From NCBI GenBank assembly GCA_018208355.1, contig CP062796.1, positions 124,001-188,000 of the forward strand: a stretch of 64,000 bases of DNA, given 5' to 3'. The position numbers were made by a program, and so were the translations under genes. The stretch comes from Candidatus Fermentithermobacillus carboniphilus (GTDB taxonomy: Bacteria > Bacillota > Sulfobacillia > Fermentithermobacillales > Fermentithermobacillaceae). Shown one piece after another: positions 26,835 to 37,349 of this stretch (position 1 is its first letter; each line of letters begins with the position of its first letter). The notes beneath the pieces were generated by a model. That model saw only the letters and a list, made by a program, of their open reading frames with translations. It did not search any database and was not told where the DNA came from.

Positions 26835-28478
26835 ATGAGGACACCTATAAAAGCTCCCCGTGGCTCTGAACTTTCCTGCAAAGGATGGCAGCAAGAAGCT
26901 GCCCTCAGGATGCTTATGAACAATCTAGAGGTAGCCGAGAAGCCCGAGGAACTCATAGTTTACGGAGGCACAGGCAAAGCGGCGAGAAACTGGGAGTGTT
27001 ACGACGCCATCGTGAGGACTCTTAGAGAGTTGGGGGACGAGGAAACCCTTCTGATCCAATCGGGGAAGCCTGTGGGCGTTTTCCCGACTCATAAGATGGC
27101 TCCGAGGGTTCTTATATCCAACGCCATGCTAGTTCCCAAGTGGGCTACCTGGGAGAACTTCTGGGACCTGGAAGCCAAGGGTCTTACAATGTTCGGCCAG
27201 ATGACGGCCGGTAGCTGGATTTATATCGGTACCCAGGGGATACTGCAGGGAACCTACGAGACTCTGGCCTCCCTGGCCAACATTCATTTCAAAGGCAGCC
27301 TCAAGGGAAAGCTGGTCCTTACTGCTGGACTCGGCGGAATGGGCGGGGCCCAACCTCTCGCCATAACCATGAACGAAGGTGTGGGGATAATCGTCGAAGT
27401 GGACCCGGCCAGGATCAAGCGCAGGCTCGACGCAGGGTACGTCGACGTGGTGGCGAGGAATCTCGATGAAGCCATATCCATGGCACGGGCCGCCATCAGC
27501 GAGGGTAGACCGCTCTCCATAGCTCTTGAGGGCAACGCCAGCGACACGCATCCAGAACTCGTCCGTCGGGGAATCATTCCCGATGTGGTAACCGACCAAA
27601 CATCCGCCCACGATGCCCTGAACGGCTATGTTCCGGGGGGCATGACTTTCGAGGAAGCGCTGGAATTGAGGAAGAAAGACCCAGTCGCATATGTGAAGCG
27701 TTCCATGGAGTCGATGAAACGCCATTGCGAGGCAATGGTTGAGATGCAAAAACGGGGTGCCATCGTGTTCGACTACGGCAATAACTTGAGAGGTCAGGCC
27801 AAGGCTGCTGGATTCGACGAGGCTTTTTCGTACCCCGGGTTTGTCCCGGCATACATAAGGCCTCTTTTCTGCGAAGGGAGGGGACCCTTCAGGTGGGCGG
27901 CGCTTTCGGGAGACCCTGAAGATATCCTGAAGACCGACCAGGTAGTACTGGAGCTTTTCCCAGAAAATCAGACCTTGCGCCGGTGGATCACCAAGGCCGA
28001 AAAGCACGTCCCATTCCAGGGACTTCCCTCGCGGGTGTGCTGGCTGGGTTACGGCGAGAGAGTCAAATTTGGCCTCCGCATCAACGAGATGGTCAAACAA
28101 GGCGTCCTCAAAGCCCCTATAGTTATAGGGCGAGACCATCTTGATACAGGTTCAGTAGCTTCGCCGTACAGGGAAACGGAAGGGATGAAAGACGGGTCAG
28201 ATGCCATAGCAGACTGGCCGATCCTCAACGCCCTCTTGAATGCCGTCTCGGGAGCAAGTTGGGTATCGGTCCACCACGGCGGCGGGGTGGGAATAGGCCT
28301 GTCTATCCACGCAGGGATGGTCGTCGTAGCAGACGGAACCGAAGAGGCCAAGTGGCGTCTTGAGCGGGTCTTGAATACCGATCCGGGTATCGGCGTGATC
28401 CGTCATGCGGATGCCGGGTATGAGAAGGCCGTTGATACGGTAAGGCGCCACGGTTTGAAAATGCCGATGCTGAAGTGA
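26835..28478 (+). CDS. hutU: urocanate hydratase
   Basis: NAD+-dependent enzyme of histidine breakdown that hydrates urocanate to imidazolonepropionate. About 547 aa, normal length. Strong family blocks: [14 protein letters not shown] near 40-53, [14 protein letters not shown], the dinucleotide loop [12 protein letters not shown], a [11 protein letters not shown] segment, the [10 protein letters not shown] segment with the active-site Cys, and a final [13 protein letters not shown] 26835 is 8 bases after AAGGGAGG; GTG 26811 is less likely. The rest of the hut pathway (hutH, hutI, hutG) is not in the window. Confidence 0.95.
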   Translation: MRTPIKAPRGSELSCKGWQQEAALRMLMNNLEVAEKPEELIVYGGTGKAARNWECYDAIVRTLRELGDEETLLIQSGKPVGVFPTHKMAPRVLISNAMLVPKWATWENFWDLEAKGLTMFGQMTAGSWIYIGTQGILQGTYETLASLANIHFKGSLKGKLVLTAGLGGMGGAQPLAITMNEGVGIIVEVDPARIKRRLDAGYVDVVARNLDEAISMARAAISEGRPLSIALEGNASDTHPELVRRGIIPDVVTDQTSAHDALNGYVPGGMTFEEALELRKKDPVAYVKRSMESMKRHCEAMVEMQKRGAIVFDYGNNLRGQAKAAGFDEAFSYPGFVPAYIRPLFCEGRGPFRWAALSGDPEDILKTDQVVLELFPENQTLRRWITKAEKHVPFQGLPSRVCWLGYGERVKFGLRINEMVKQGVLKAPIVIGRDHLDTGSVASPYRETEGMKDGSDAIADWPILNALLNAVSGASWVSVHHGGGVGIGLSIHAGMVVVADGTEEAKWRLERVLNTDPGIGVIRHADAGYEKAVDTVRRHGLKMPMLK

Positions 28479-28541
28479 ACGAGAGGGGGTCCCGGACCAC
28501 CGGGTCTCGCGGACCTTTTCAGATTAGCGTTTATCTAGAAA

Positions 28542-28577
28542 ACGCCTGTCCCGACAAAAGGGGCAGGTGTTTTTTAT
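28542..28577 (+). terminator. intrinsic terminator after hutU
   Basis: ACGCCTGTCCC (28542-28552) pairs with GGGGCAGGTGT (28560-28570) around GACAAAA, with one G-T pair, then a run of T. A second weaker GGTCC/GGACC hairpin with TTTT lies at 28488-28518. Confidence 0.85.
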
Positions 28578-28730
28578 CGCTCTTTCGGACGGATGGTGTT
28601 TCATTTGCCCATCTCTGAAGAGTCCCTGGCGCAGAGAGGATTACGCCGGGTGCTTAGAGGAAATGACGTTCCGGGATAGAAGTTCTAATTACATTGGATA
28701 GAAGGATGAAAGGCAGGAAAAATAAAGAAA

Positions 28731-30063
28731 ATGACCAGGGAAGAACTCAAACAAAGAGTAATAGACGAGATCGAAAAGAATCGAGATGCCATTATCTCGA
28801 TAGGGCAGGATATCATGGCCCATCCCGAACTCGGCTTCAAGGAGACCCGGACTTCCGGTGTGGTTAAACGAGTTCTCCTGAGCCTTGGATTGGAAGTGCG
28901 AGAAGGGCTTGCCATAACTGGAGTGTCAGGTAGGATGCGGTCGGGGAGACCCGGGCCTAATATCTGTCTGTATCATGGGTGAACTTGACGCGGTTGTTTG
29001 CCCGGGACATCCTTTCGCCGACTCCGTTACTGGTGCTGCTCATGCCTGCGGACACAACGGTCAGGTTGCGTCCATGCTGGGAGCCGCCATCGGCCTTTCT
29101 GGTGCCAGGGTGACGGACTTCATATCCGGAGACATCACCTTCCTGGGGGTTCCCGCTGAGGAATACGTCGAAGTTGAGTTCAGACAGAACCTCAGGAAAA
29201 AGGGGAAGATCCGGTTTTTGGGCGGAAAACAGGAACTTTTGGCGCAGGGTTTCTTCGATGACGTGGATATAGCAATGATGGTCCACATGGCTTCCCTGGA
29301 ACCGGGCAAAAAAGTTGTGATCGGCGGAACCTCCAATGGCTTCATAGGCAAGCTCATCCGGTACAAAGGGAAAGAAGCACATGCTGGTGCTTCGCCGCAT
29401 CTTGGGGTCAACGCCCTGAACGCGGCGATCCTGGGTCTCATGGGGGTCCACATGCAAAGGGAGACGTTCAAGGATGAAGACCACATAAGGGTTCATCCCA
29501 TAATCACCAAGGGAGGAGACCTCGTGAACGTCATCCCGGCTGATGTCAGGATGGAGACGTATGTTCGCGGGAAAACCATGGATGCCATCATGGACGCCAA
29601 CGCTAAAGTGAACAGAGCTTTGAAGGCGGGGGCTTTTGCGGTGGGGGCGGAAGTTGAAATAGAAGAGATACCTGGTTATCTCCCAAGGAGGAACTGGCCT
29701 CCCCTCGACGAAGTGTTCAGGAAGAACGCCATCGATCTCGTGGGAGAAGCGTCTGTCGGAGAAGGCGGTCATGGTTCAGGTTCTTCGGATATCGGAGATA
29801 TCATGCACGTGTTACCGGCGATTCACCCATCGTGCGGGGGAGCCAAAGGTACCGGTCATTCTGAGGACTTCATCGTCGAAGACCCTGATACCGCATATGT
29901 CCTGCCGGCCAAGCTTCTGGCGCTTACCGCCGTGGACCTTTTGTACGGCGACGCCTCTTTAGGCAGGCAAATCGTTTCCGAGTTTCAGCCGGTCATTGCC
30001 AGGAAAGATTATGCTGCAACCTGGGAGAAAATCCTAGGCGGTTGTTTCTCAAAATCTGGGTAA
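28731..30063 (+). pseudogene. M20-family amidohydrolase (AbgB/aminobenzoyl-glutamate hydrolase-like), frameshifted
   Basis: Two adjacent frames give one M20 peptidase/amidohydrolase of about 440 aa. 28731-28982 encodes the N-terminal helices up to RPGPNICL; 28975-30063 continues with MGELDAV, the metal motif GAAHACGHN, the VPAEEYVEVE block, the dimerisation domain (KEAHAGASPHLGVNALNA) and a C-terminal GTGHSEDF metal site. Removing one T near 28971 joins the halves as NICLIMGELDAV, which is the family's usual sequence. The rest is intact, so this is a recent lesion or a base-calling error. Substrate class would be an N-acyl amino acid or p-aminobenzoyl-glutamate type amide. Confidence 0.85.
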
Positions 30064-30083
30064 AAAGGGGTTGAACCGGCATT

Positions 30084-32804
30084 ATGCCCAGGCAGAGATG
30101 GCTTTGGATTCTCATCGGATTGGCTCTCGCATCGGGGTTGGCTTCAACCGCGCTGGCGAGGTTTTACACAGAGGTCCTGTGGTTTAAAGAGGTCGGGTAC
30201 ATTTCCGTCTTTACGAAAATCCTGAAAGCCAGGTGGGGAATAGGTCTGGCCGGTGGTGTCCTATTTTTCCTGGTTGCTTTCTTGAATCTCGAGGCGGTCA
30301 TCTGGAAGAGGCGGGACCTTACCTTGGTTGGCGGGCTCGTCATGCCAGTGCCACTCCCTCTTCCTGCCGGCATCACAAGGTGGGTTGCCCTCATCGCAGC
30401 AATCGTAGGGTTTCTGGGAGGAGTTGCGGCTTACAGCCAGTGGCACATTATACTCGCCCACTTTAACGCCACCCCCTTCAACATCAAAGACCCCTTCTTC
30501 GGCAAAGACGTAGGCTTTTACATATTCAATCTGCCGTTTATCAGCCTGATCCAGCAACACCTATGGGTTGCCCTTCTGGCGGCATTGCTCCTGGCGGGGG
30601 TTCTCTATTTCGTCCTCGGCGATTTGAGGTTTGGCCCGAGGAGGATCCTGGCGAACCGGAGGGCCAGGGTACACCTGTCGGTCCTGGCTGCCATCCTCTT
30701 CGCGCTCAAGGCCTGGGGTTATCAGATTAGCACGTGGAATCTCATGTACTCTCCGAGAGGAGTGGCTTTCGGGGCATCCTACACAGACATTTACGCACAG
30801 GTGCCGGCCTACCGCGTGCTGATGATAGCCAGTATCGCGGGTATGGCCGTGTCTCTTTTGGGACTGGCAATGCGTAACTTCCGGTGGATAGGGGTGGCGG
30901 TGGCGGGACTGGTCGGCCTTTCTATCGTGGTGGGATACGCGTATCCTGCGTTTATGCAACAATTCACCGTTTCCCCTAACGAACTGGCTTACGAGGCTCC
31001 TTTTATCGAAAAGAACATCCAGTTCACCAGGGACGCATTTGGCCTCAACAAGATAGAAGTGGTCGAGTATCCCGGGGAAGACTCGCTGTCTAAAGAAGAC
31101 ATTGAGAAAAACCCGGGTACCATTGAGAATCTCAGGCTCTGGGACTACAGGGCCTTAAAGGATACCTACAGCCAGGTCCAGGAAATCCGGATGTACTACA
31201 GGTTCAACGATGTGGACATCGACCGGTACGTCGTCAATCAGAGATACCGGCAGGTGCTACTTTCCCCGAGGGAGCTGGACGTGAACCTGCTTCCTGCCGA
31301 AGCTAGAACCTGGATTAACATACACCTCAAGTACACACACGGGTATGGGCTTGTGATGAGTCCTTCTTCTGAAGTGACGCGGGAAGGGATGCCCGCCTTC
31401 TATTTCATGGATGTACCACCCAAAACCACTACGGACCTCGTGATTACGCGGCCCGAGATTTACTTCGGCGAGCTCACTGACCACTACATCATCGTGAAGA
31501 CAAAGGAACCTGAATTTGACTTCCCGAGGACCGACACCGAAGCCATTGAACCTACATTCTACGAGGGAACTGCCGGGATACCGTTATCGAGTTTTCTGAA
31601 CCGGCTCGCTTTCATGCTAAGGTTCAGGGATTATCAGATACTCGTGTCAGGCGCAATCACTCCGGAATCCCGGATCGTGATGCGTCGCAATATTGTGGAG
31701 AGGGTCAAGGCGATAGCGCCTTTCTTCATGTACGATTCCGACCCGTACCTGGTCCTCGCAGATGGGAGGCTCTACTGGTTCATAGATGGCTATACCGTTT
31801 CCGCCAACTATCCCTACAGCCAACCCGACAGCGTCACCGGGGTCAACTACATACGAAACTCGGTTAAGGCTGTCGTTGACGCCTACAACGGGTCCGTGGT
31901 GTTTTACAGGGCGGACGAAGAAGACCCGATCCTTCGGACCTACGAGAAGATCTTCCCGGGTCTCGTCAAACCCATGTCCGAAATGCCTTCCAATCTTTTG
32001 GTCCACATCCGTTTCCCTCAGGATCTTTTCATGGTACAGTCGAGGATGCTGCTCGCTTACCACATGACCAATCCCCAGGTTTACTACAACAAAGAAGATT
32101 ACTGGGAAATACCTAAGGAGGTCTACGCTAATCAAGAAAAACCCGTGGAGCCCTATTACCTGGTCCTGACCATCCCAGGTGAAGCATCTCCCGAGTACGT
32201 CCTCATAACTCCATTTACTCCCAGAGGGAAACCGAACATGACCGCCTGGCTTGCGGTAAGGTGCGATCCAGCCCATTACGGCGAGATGATCCTCTTTATG
32301 TTACCGAAAGATAAGCTGATCCCCGGTCCTATGCAGGTCGAATCGCTCTTCGCCCAAAACCCCCTGATATCCGAAGCCATGACCCTCTGGGGCCAGGTCG
32401 GTTCCCAGGTCATAAGGGGCAACCTTTTGACGATCCCCGTGAATGGGTCGTTCTTGTACGTTGAACCCCTTTATATCCAGGCCGAAAGGGTAAAGATACC
32501 CGAACTCAAAAGAGTTCTCATGTATGCTGGCGGAAAGGTAGTAATGGGAACGAGCGTGCAAGATGCCCTGAATCAGCTCTTGGGTGCAGCCACTACACTG
32601 CCGTCCGGGGTAACGCCACCCACAGGAGCGACCGATCTTGCCGGCCTCATCGCGAGGGCAAACCAGCTCTATTCGGAAGCTCAATCAAAACTCAGGGCGG
32701 GCGACTGGTCCGGGTACGGGAAGGCCATGGAAGAGCTGGGAAGGGTCATAGGAGAGATGCAGCGACTTTCGGGGCAGACCGTGCCGGCTGTGCCGTCGCC
32801 TTGA
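30084..32804 (+). CDS. UPF0182 family membrane protein
   Basis: Large protein of 906 aa of the UPF0182 (COG1615) family. About seven hydrophobic helices in the first 310 residues, then a large, probably extracytoplasmic domain with family blocks such as NPNE-like SPNELAYEAPFIEKNI, RLWDY and DDPY-like SDPYLV, and a C-terminal stretch with YVEPLYIQA. A Gly/Thr/Pro linker near 830-850 precedes a terminal helix. Function unknown in the literature I know. ATG 30084 with AAGGGG some 15 bases upstream is a weak RBS. It follows the M20 gene by 20 bases and precedes asnS by 54. Confidence 0.9.
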   Translation: MPRQRWLWILIGLALASGLASTALARFYTEVLWFKEVGYISVFTKILKARWGIGLAGGVLFFLVAFLNLEAVIWKRRDLTLVGGLVMPVPLPLPAGITRWVALIAAIVGFLGGVAAYSQWHIILAHFNATPFNIKDPFFGKDVGFYIFNLPFISLIQQHLWVALLAALLLAGVLYFVLGDLRFGPRRILANRRARVHLSVLAAILFALKAWGYQISTWNLMYSPRGVAFGASYTDIYAQVPAYRVLMIASIAGMAVSLLGLAMRNFRWIGVAVAGLVGLSIVVGYAYPAFMQQFTVSPNELAYEAPFIEKNIQFTRDAFGLNKIEVVEYPGEDSLSKEDIEKNPGTIENLRLWDYRALKDTYSQVQEIRMYYRFNDVDIDRYVVNQRYRQVLLSPRELDVNLLPAEARTWINIHLKYTHGYGLVMSPSSEVTREGMPAFYFMDVPPKTTTDLVITRPEIYFGELTDHYIIVKTKEPEFDFPRTDTEAIEPTFYEGTAGIPLSSFLNRLAFMLRFRDYQILVSGAITPESRIVMRRNIVERVKAIAPFFMYDSDPYLVLADGRLYWFIDGYTVSANYPYSQPDSVTGVNYIRNSVKAVVDAYNGSVVFYRADEEDPILRTYEKIFPGLVKPMSEMPSNLLVHIRFPQDLFMVQSRMLLAYHMTNPQVYYNKEDYWEIPKEVYANQEKPVEPYYLVLTIPGEASPEYVLITPFTPRGKPNMTAWLAVRCDPAHYGEMILFMLPKDKLIPGPMQVESLFAQNPLISEAMTLWGQVGSQVIRGNLLTIPVNGSFLYVEPLYIQAERVKIPELKRVLMYAGGKVVMGTSVQDALNQLLGAATTLPSGVTPPTGATDLAGLIARANQLYSEAQSKLRAGDWSGYGKAMEELGRVIGEMQRLSGQTVPAVPSP

Positions 32805-32858
32805 GCGCTCATGGTCGAGGTGTTAAACTAGCCACGAAGTGGGCTTTTCCAGGAGGAG

Positions 32859-34175
32859 ATGACCGACGTGAATGAAACAGTGTACGACAGCAGCGTCTCC
32901 GAAGTAGGCCTGTACGAGGGGAAACTTGTAAGGCTCAAGGGATGGCTTTACAATAAACGTTCTTCCGGTAAGGTGCTCTTCATAATACTTCGGGATGGGA
33001 CAGGCACCATCCAGTGCGTCGTTTCTCGTGCGGATATCGGCGAGGATTCCTTCTTGACCATTGACAGGCTCAACCAGGAATCTTCTCTGATAATCGAGGG
33101 TAGGGTGAGAAAAGATCCGAGGGCTCCGGGAGGTTACGAAATCGGGGTTACCGGATTCTCTGTCGTAGCGGCCGCTTTTCCTGACTACCCCATATCCCTG
33201 AAAGAACACGGCATCGAATTTTTGCTAGATCACCGGCATCTCTGGATACGCACCCCGCGGCAGAGGGCCATACTTGCCATTCGAGCCGAAGTAATGAAGG
33301 CCTGCCGCGATTTCTTGGACGGGGAAGGCTTTATCGAGGTAGACGCCCCGATCCTGACACCGTCCGCATGCGAAGGTACGACCACGCTTTTCTCCACTGA
33401 CTATTTTGGAGAAAAAGCGTTCCTCAGCCAGAGCGGCCAGTTGTACAACGAAGCGGCCATTATGGCTTTGGGAAGAGTGTACTGCTTCGGCCCCGCATTC
33501 AGAGCAGAGAAGTCAAAGACCAGGAGACATTTGACCGAGTTCTGGATGGTTGAACCAGAGGCGGCCTTCATGGAGTTTGAGGAACTGTTGGGACTTGAAG
33601 AGAGGATGGTAACCTACGTAGTCGAAAAGGTCCTTCAAAACAGGGAGAAGGAACTGGTGCTGGTAGGCCGTAACCCTGAAGACTTGAGAGAGGTGAAGCC
33701 CCCGTTCCCCAGGATGACTTACGACGAAGCTATAAAGGTTCTCAACGAACAGGGATTTGAGATTTCCTGGGGCGAGGATTTCGGGGCTCCGCATGAGACG
33801 GCTCTCGCGTCTCTTCACAGGAAACCGCTATTCATCACTCACTACCCGACACAGATAAAGGCGTTTTACATGAAGCCGGATCCGGATAGGCCCGAAGTCG
33901 TACTCGGCGCTGACCTCCTGGCCCCCGAAGGTTACGGAGAAATAATTGGTGGCGGAGAAAGGATCGCTGACTATGACCTCCTTAAGCAGAGACTGGAGGA
34001 GAATCGTCTGCCTGCCGAGGACTACGGGTGGTATCTGGACTTGAGAAAATACGGTTCTGTGCCTCATAGCGGGTTCGGCATGGGAATCGAGCGTCTCGTA
34101 ACCTGGATTTGCCGGCTTGAGCACGTGAGAGAGACTATACCTTTCCCGAGGATGCTGACAAGACTTAGGCCATGA
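32859..34175 (+). CDS. asnS: asparaginyl-tRNA synthetase
   Basis: Class IIb synthetase charging tRNA-Asn, 438 aa. N-terminal OB-fold anticodon domain ([25 protein letters not shown]) is followed by the catalytic domain with motif 2 ([17 protein letters not shown], near 220) and motif 3 (GFGMGIERL near 405). The pattern [14 protein letters not shown] and the bacterial EGTTTLF segment match Bacillus-type AsnRS rather than AspRS. AGGAGG (32851-32856) sits only 2 bases before ATG 32859, so GTG 32868 may be the real start. Confidence 0.94.
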   Translation: MTDVNETVYDSSVSEVGLYEGKLVRLKGWLYNKRSSGKVLFIILRDGTGTIQCVVSRADIGEDSFLTIDRLNQESSLIIEGRVRKDPRAPGGYEIGVTGFSVVAAAFPDYPISLKEHGIEFLLDHRHLWIRTPRQRAILAIRAEVMKACRDFLDGEGFIEVDAPILTPSACEGTTTLFSTDYFGEKAFLSQSGQLYNEAAIMALGRVYCFGPAFRAEKSKTRRHLTEFWMVEPEAAFMEFEELLGLEERMVTYVVEKVLQNREKELVLVGRNPEDLREVKPPFPRMTYDEAIKVLNEQGFEISWGEDFGAPHETALASLHRKPLFITHYPTQIKAFYMKPDPDRPEVVLGADLLAPEGYGEIIGGGERIADYDLLKQRLEENRLPAEDYGWYLDLRKYGSVPHSGFGMGIERLVTWICRLEHVRETIPFPRMLTRLRP

Positions 34176-34199
34176 ATGAATGATAGGAGGTAGAATGTC

Positions 34200-35177
34200 A
34201 TGGCCGGGGAGGTTACCGCGAAGCTTAAAGAAATGGGAGCCCGGATTCGGGCCAGGCGGGAAAGCCTCGGGTTATCGATCGAAGACGTCCAGGAGAAGAC
34301 CAAGATCCGTTCTAAGTACCTTCTGGCTATCGAAGAGGGGGACGATTCCATATCCCCTGGAAAGGCTTATTTCCGCGTATTCCTGAAAACTTACGCAAAT
34401 TTTTTGGGGCTTGATGGCCTTGAATTTTCCAGGGCGTACGAGGAACTCACTGAAGCGGAAAGCCAACCAGAAGTCTCTAGAGAATCGCCTTCCTCCGCGG
34501 CACCTGCCCCGGGCGTGAGGGCAACGCGGCTAGCTGAAAAGAAGCCGGTTCCAGAACAACCGCGCGGACAAGACGAGGCTGCCAGGACCGAACCTCCCAG
34601 GAGGAACGCCAGGCAAAGACCCAGAAGGCGAGGGCGCAGCACCCGGGGGAGTTATAGAAAGTTTCTTCTGGCAGCACTTCTCATCGCTGCTATAGGGTGG
34701 GGGTTCTACGCTCTTATACTGCGTCCTCATAAGAGCGCTCCTTCCGCAGTACCGGGCGGTGCTAGGTACAACCAGCCTTCCGGAGACTCACAGGCTCCGG
34801 GTGCCTCGAAAGAGCCTGGTTCGGGCGGTCAAAAGCCTCCGGAAACGACCACGGTCACGGTGATCAGAAAGGACCCTGATAACTCAACGACCGTGTTCCA
34901 GGTGGCGAAAGGCCCTCTCGAACTCACCTTTGCCACAACAGAGGGCAAAGATTCTGATTGCTGGGTCAGGGTTATGGCTGATGGAAAAGTAATCCTTGAA
35001 AGGACTCTCGCTCCCGGAGAGACACAGAAAATCAGAGCGGAAAGGGAGATAAGGATCCGAGCCGGCAAGCCCTGGGTTCTCAAACTCGAACTCAACGGCA
35101 AGGACTTGGGGATGGCAGGACCTTACGGCCCGGTCAAGGACCTGGTGTTTACCGTAGAATCGGCGACCACCCAATAA
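34200..35177 (+). CDS. RodZ-like protein: Xre HTH, TM segment, DUF4115 domain
   Basis: Bitopic membrane protein of 325 aa. The N-terminal 6-72 region is a Cro/Xre helix-turn-helix with IRARRESLGLSIEDV and YLLAIEEG; then a Pro/Arg-rich linker, one TM helix (about 154-174), a Ser/Pro-rich periplasm-side linker and a C-terminal beta domain of the DUF4115 type. This is the RodZ/YmfM layout, a partner of MreB in rod-shape wall growth. ATG 34200 has AGGAGG 9 bases upstream. Its neighbour dacF is also a wall gene. Confidence 0.85.
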   Translation: MAGEVTAKLKEMGARIRARRESLGLSIEDVQEKTKIRSKYLLAIEEGDDSISPGKAYFRVFLKTYANFLGLDGLEFSRAYEELTEAESQPEVSRESPSSAAPAPGVRATRLAEKKPVPEQPRGQDEAARTEPPRRNARQRPRRRGRSTRGSYRKFLLAALLIAAIGWGFYALILRPHKSAPSAVPGGARYNQPSGDSQAPGASKEPGSGGQKPPETTTVTVIRKDPDNSTTVFQVAKGPLELTFATTEGKDSDCWVRVMADGKVILERTLAPGETQKIRAEREIRIRAGKPWVLKLELNGKDLGMAGPYGPVKDLVFTVESATTQ

Positions 35178-35283
35178 ATGCGCTGGGTAAGGTGTTCGGG
35201 GGACCACTTCCTGTTCCGTCATACGAGGGTTGCCGTATCAATATGATCTTTTGAGGAATCACACCCGGGAAGTGCGAAAACGC

Positions 35284-36471
35284 ATGGTCTCCCCCATAAA
35301 AAGTCGTCTGGGAAAAGAAGTTTGTCTTGTAGTGATCGTGCTGGCTCTGGTCGAGACCGGTCTTCCAGCGGCAAGGGCAGCAGACCTGACCATACCGCAA
35401 CCCCCGCAGGTTTCCTGCGGTGCGGCTTTGCTGATGGAGTGGCACACAGGCGCGGTGCTCTTCGAGAAGAACGGTTTCAGACGCATGCATCCTGCCAGCC
35501 TGACGAAAATGATGACGGCGCTGGTGGCACTGGAACGGGGCCGGCTCGACGACCTCGTCAGAGTATCCTATGAAGCCGCGTCTCAACCCGGTTCAAGCAT
35601 GTACCTCAAAGAAGGAGACGTCTTTACCCTGGAAGACCTCCTCTTCGGACTCATGCTCAACTCCGGAAATGACGCGGCCTGGGCCATCGCCGAACATATC
35701 GGAAAGGGCTCCCCGGAAGACTTCTTTCAGCTGATGAACTCCCGAGCCAGGGAGATCGGTGCGATCAATACAAGGTTCAAAAATCCCCACGGCCTCACGG
35801 ACCCCAATCACTATACCACCGCTTTCGACCTGGCGCTGATAGCCAGGACCTGCCTCAAGCACCCGTATTTTCAGAGGTTGGTGGCTACCAAAGAAAAGGA
35901 TGTCATTGAGGCTGAGAAACAGGTAAAGATATCTCTGTATAACACCAACAGGCTCTTGTGGTTACGCCCGGGAGCCGATGGGATAAAGACCGGAACCACC
36001 GAGGCCGCAGGACAGTGTCTCGTGGCGTCAGCCACCAAAGATGGGATGAGACTCATCGTCGTAATCTTGGATAGCCAGGACCGGTGGAGCGATGCCCAGT
36101 GCCTATTGGACTATGGTTTTTCCAACTACAGGCTGGCGAAGGTGGCTTCGGCGGGCGAGACGATACTCACGCTTCCGTGCATAGGTTCCCACGAAAAGTA
36201 CGTCCCGGTCCAGTGCCTACAGGACCTTTCTGCTTGTGTCCCCAGGTTTGCCGTGGGACTTCGGACAGAAATCAGTCTTCCGCGCTACGTTAAAGGCAAC
36301 TGCGCCCGGGGAACAATACTGGGCCAGGCCAACCTGTATCTGGGAGACAGGGTGGTCGGTTACGCCGAGCTCGTCGCAGGTTCGTGGGTCAATGCAAGAA
36401 CACCCGTTGGGGTTCTGGTACGCCTGGCCTCCTCAGCGCTGAAGACTCTGGTATCTTCCGGTCTCTTTTGA
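35284..36471 (+). CDS. dacF: D-alanyl-D-alanine carboxypeptidase (DacF family)
   Basis: Secreted S11 carboxypeptidase of about 395 aa. Signal peptide: basic start, hydrophobic core VCLVVIVLALVETG, cleavage after AARA. Catalytic motifs SLTK (72-75), SGN (127-129) and KTG (235-237), and a C-terminal beta domain with a hydrophobic end. ATG 35284 gives the best signal peptide; GTG 35272 and TTG 35230 are earlier in-frame choices, none with a strong RBS. Convergent with the deacetylase gene, 14 bases between stops. Confidence 0.9.
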   Translation: MVSPIKSRLGKEVCLVVIVLALVETGLPAARAADLTIPQPPQVSCGAALLMEWHTGAVLFEKNGFRRMHPASLTKMMTALVALERGRLDDLVRVSYEAASQPGSSMYLKEGDVFTLEDLLFGLMLNSGNDAAWAIAEHIGKGSPEDFFQLMNSRAREIGAINTRFKNPHGLTDPNHYTTAFDLALIARTCLKHPYFQRLVATKEKDVIEAEKQVKISLYNTNRLLWLRPGADGIKTGTTEAAGQCLVASATKDGMRLIVVILDSQDRWSDAQCLLDYGFSNYRLAKVASAGETILTLPCIGSHEKYVPVQCLQDLSACVPRFAVGLRTEISLPRYVKGNCARGTILGQANLYLGDRVVGYAELVAGSWVNARTPVGVLVRLASSALKTLVSSGLF

Positions 36472-36485
36472 ATGGTTTTTTCCAC

Positions 36486-37223
36486 TTACTTGACTCCCTT
36501 GACGAGGGTTGACATTCCCACCATTGAAAGCCCGTGGTCTTTGAGGTGCTTGGACAGGGATTCCAGGTACCGTTTTTCTGGAACCATACCTTTCCTGGAA
36601 ACCCTGATGATGAAAATGTCACCTGGTCTCATGGAGTCCGCCAGTCTCTTCCCGGCGTCCTCTTCCTTACCTTTCATGACTTTCCCATCCACGCCCGGCT
36701 TAAGACCCTGGTATCCCTCTTCAAAAGCCACCGACAACAGTTTTTCGCTGAATCTTCCCTGGGGCGGATACAGAAAGGGAGCGGGCTCTATGTTCGCCTT
36801 CTCGAAGGCCTTGCGCGACCTCATTATCCGGTCTTTGATGTCCGTGGCTTCTAATCTGTCCATGGGTTTCTCGTCTGTCCCTTTCAGGCCGAATTCGTGG
36901 CCTTTATCTAATATTTCTTTTACTACGTCGCTCTGTGCTTCGACGAAGGTGCCTGAAAAGAACCAGGTCGCTTTCACTGCGAGCGATTCGAGTGTCGAAA
37001 GACACTTCCTTACCTCTTCGGGCGTGGCGTCGGAAACGTCAACGATGACCCCGATTTGCGGTTCACTTGTATTTACCTGAGTCAAAGGGGCAATTTTAGC
37101 CGTGACACCCCTGTCAGGTCCTCTTTGCACCACGGCACCCATCCTGGCTCCAAGCAGCACCAGGAAAAAAGCTGTGACTAAAAGCATCTTTTGACGGGTT
37201 TTGGGCTTCAGGTAAATTAACAC
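36486..37223 (-). CDS. polysaccharide deacetylase-like protein lacking metal ligands
   Basis: Membrane-anchored NodB-fold protein of 245 aa: one N-terminal helix (about 12-30), then a barrel with the order of NodB strands (GVIVDVSDATPEEV, ATWFFSG, GHEFGLKG, FLYPPQGRFSEKLL). In active enzymes the first motif is a DD pair and the second is H-x3-H; here the first is VDVSD and the second reads GHEFGLKGTDEKPMD, with no paired histidines. It is therefore probably not a metal-dependent deacetylase, like other degenerate members of spore formers. GTG 37223 has AAAGGAGGG upstream. Confidence 0.78.
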   Translation of the reverse strand: MLIYLKPKTRQKMLLVTAFFLVLLGARMGAVVQRGPDRGVTAKIAPLTQVNTSEPQIGVIVDVSDATPEEVRKCLSTLESLAVKATWFFSGTFVEAQSDVVKEILDKGHEFGLKGTDEKPMDRLEATDIKDRIMRSRKAFEKANIEPAPFLYPPQGRFSEKLLSVAFEEGYQGLKPGVDGKVMKGKEEDAGKRLADSMRPGDIFIIRVSRKGMVPEKRYLESLSKHLKDHGLSMVGMSTLVKGVK

Positions 37224-37349
37224 GCTAACCCTCCTTTCCAGGCCGATAACGTGGTCGTGAATCTCACGGCCAGTAATACGTGAGCAGCCCGTTAATACTT
37301 ATGAGTGGCAAAATGGGGGTATAACGAAAAGGGAAAAAGTTCGGGGAGA

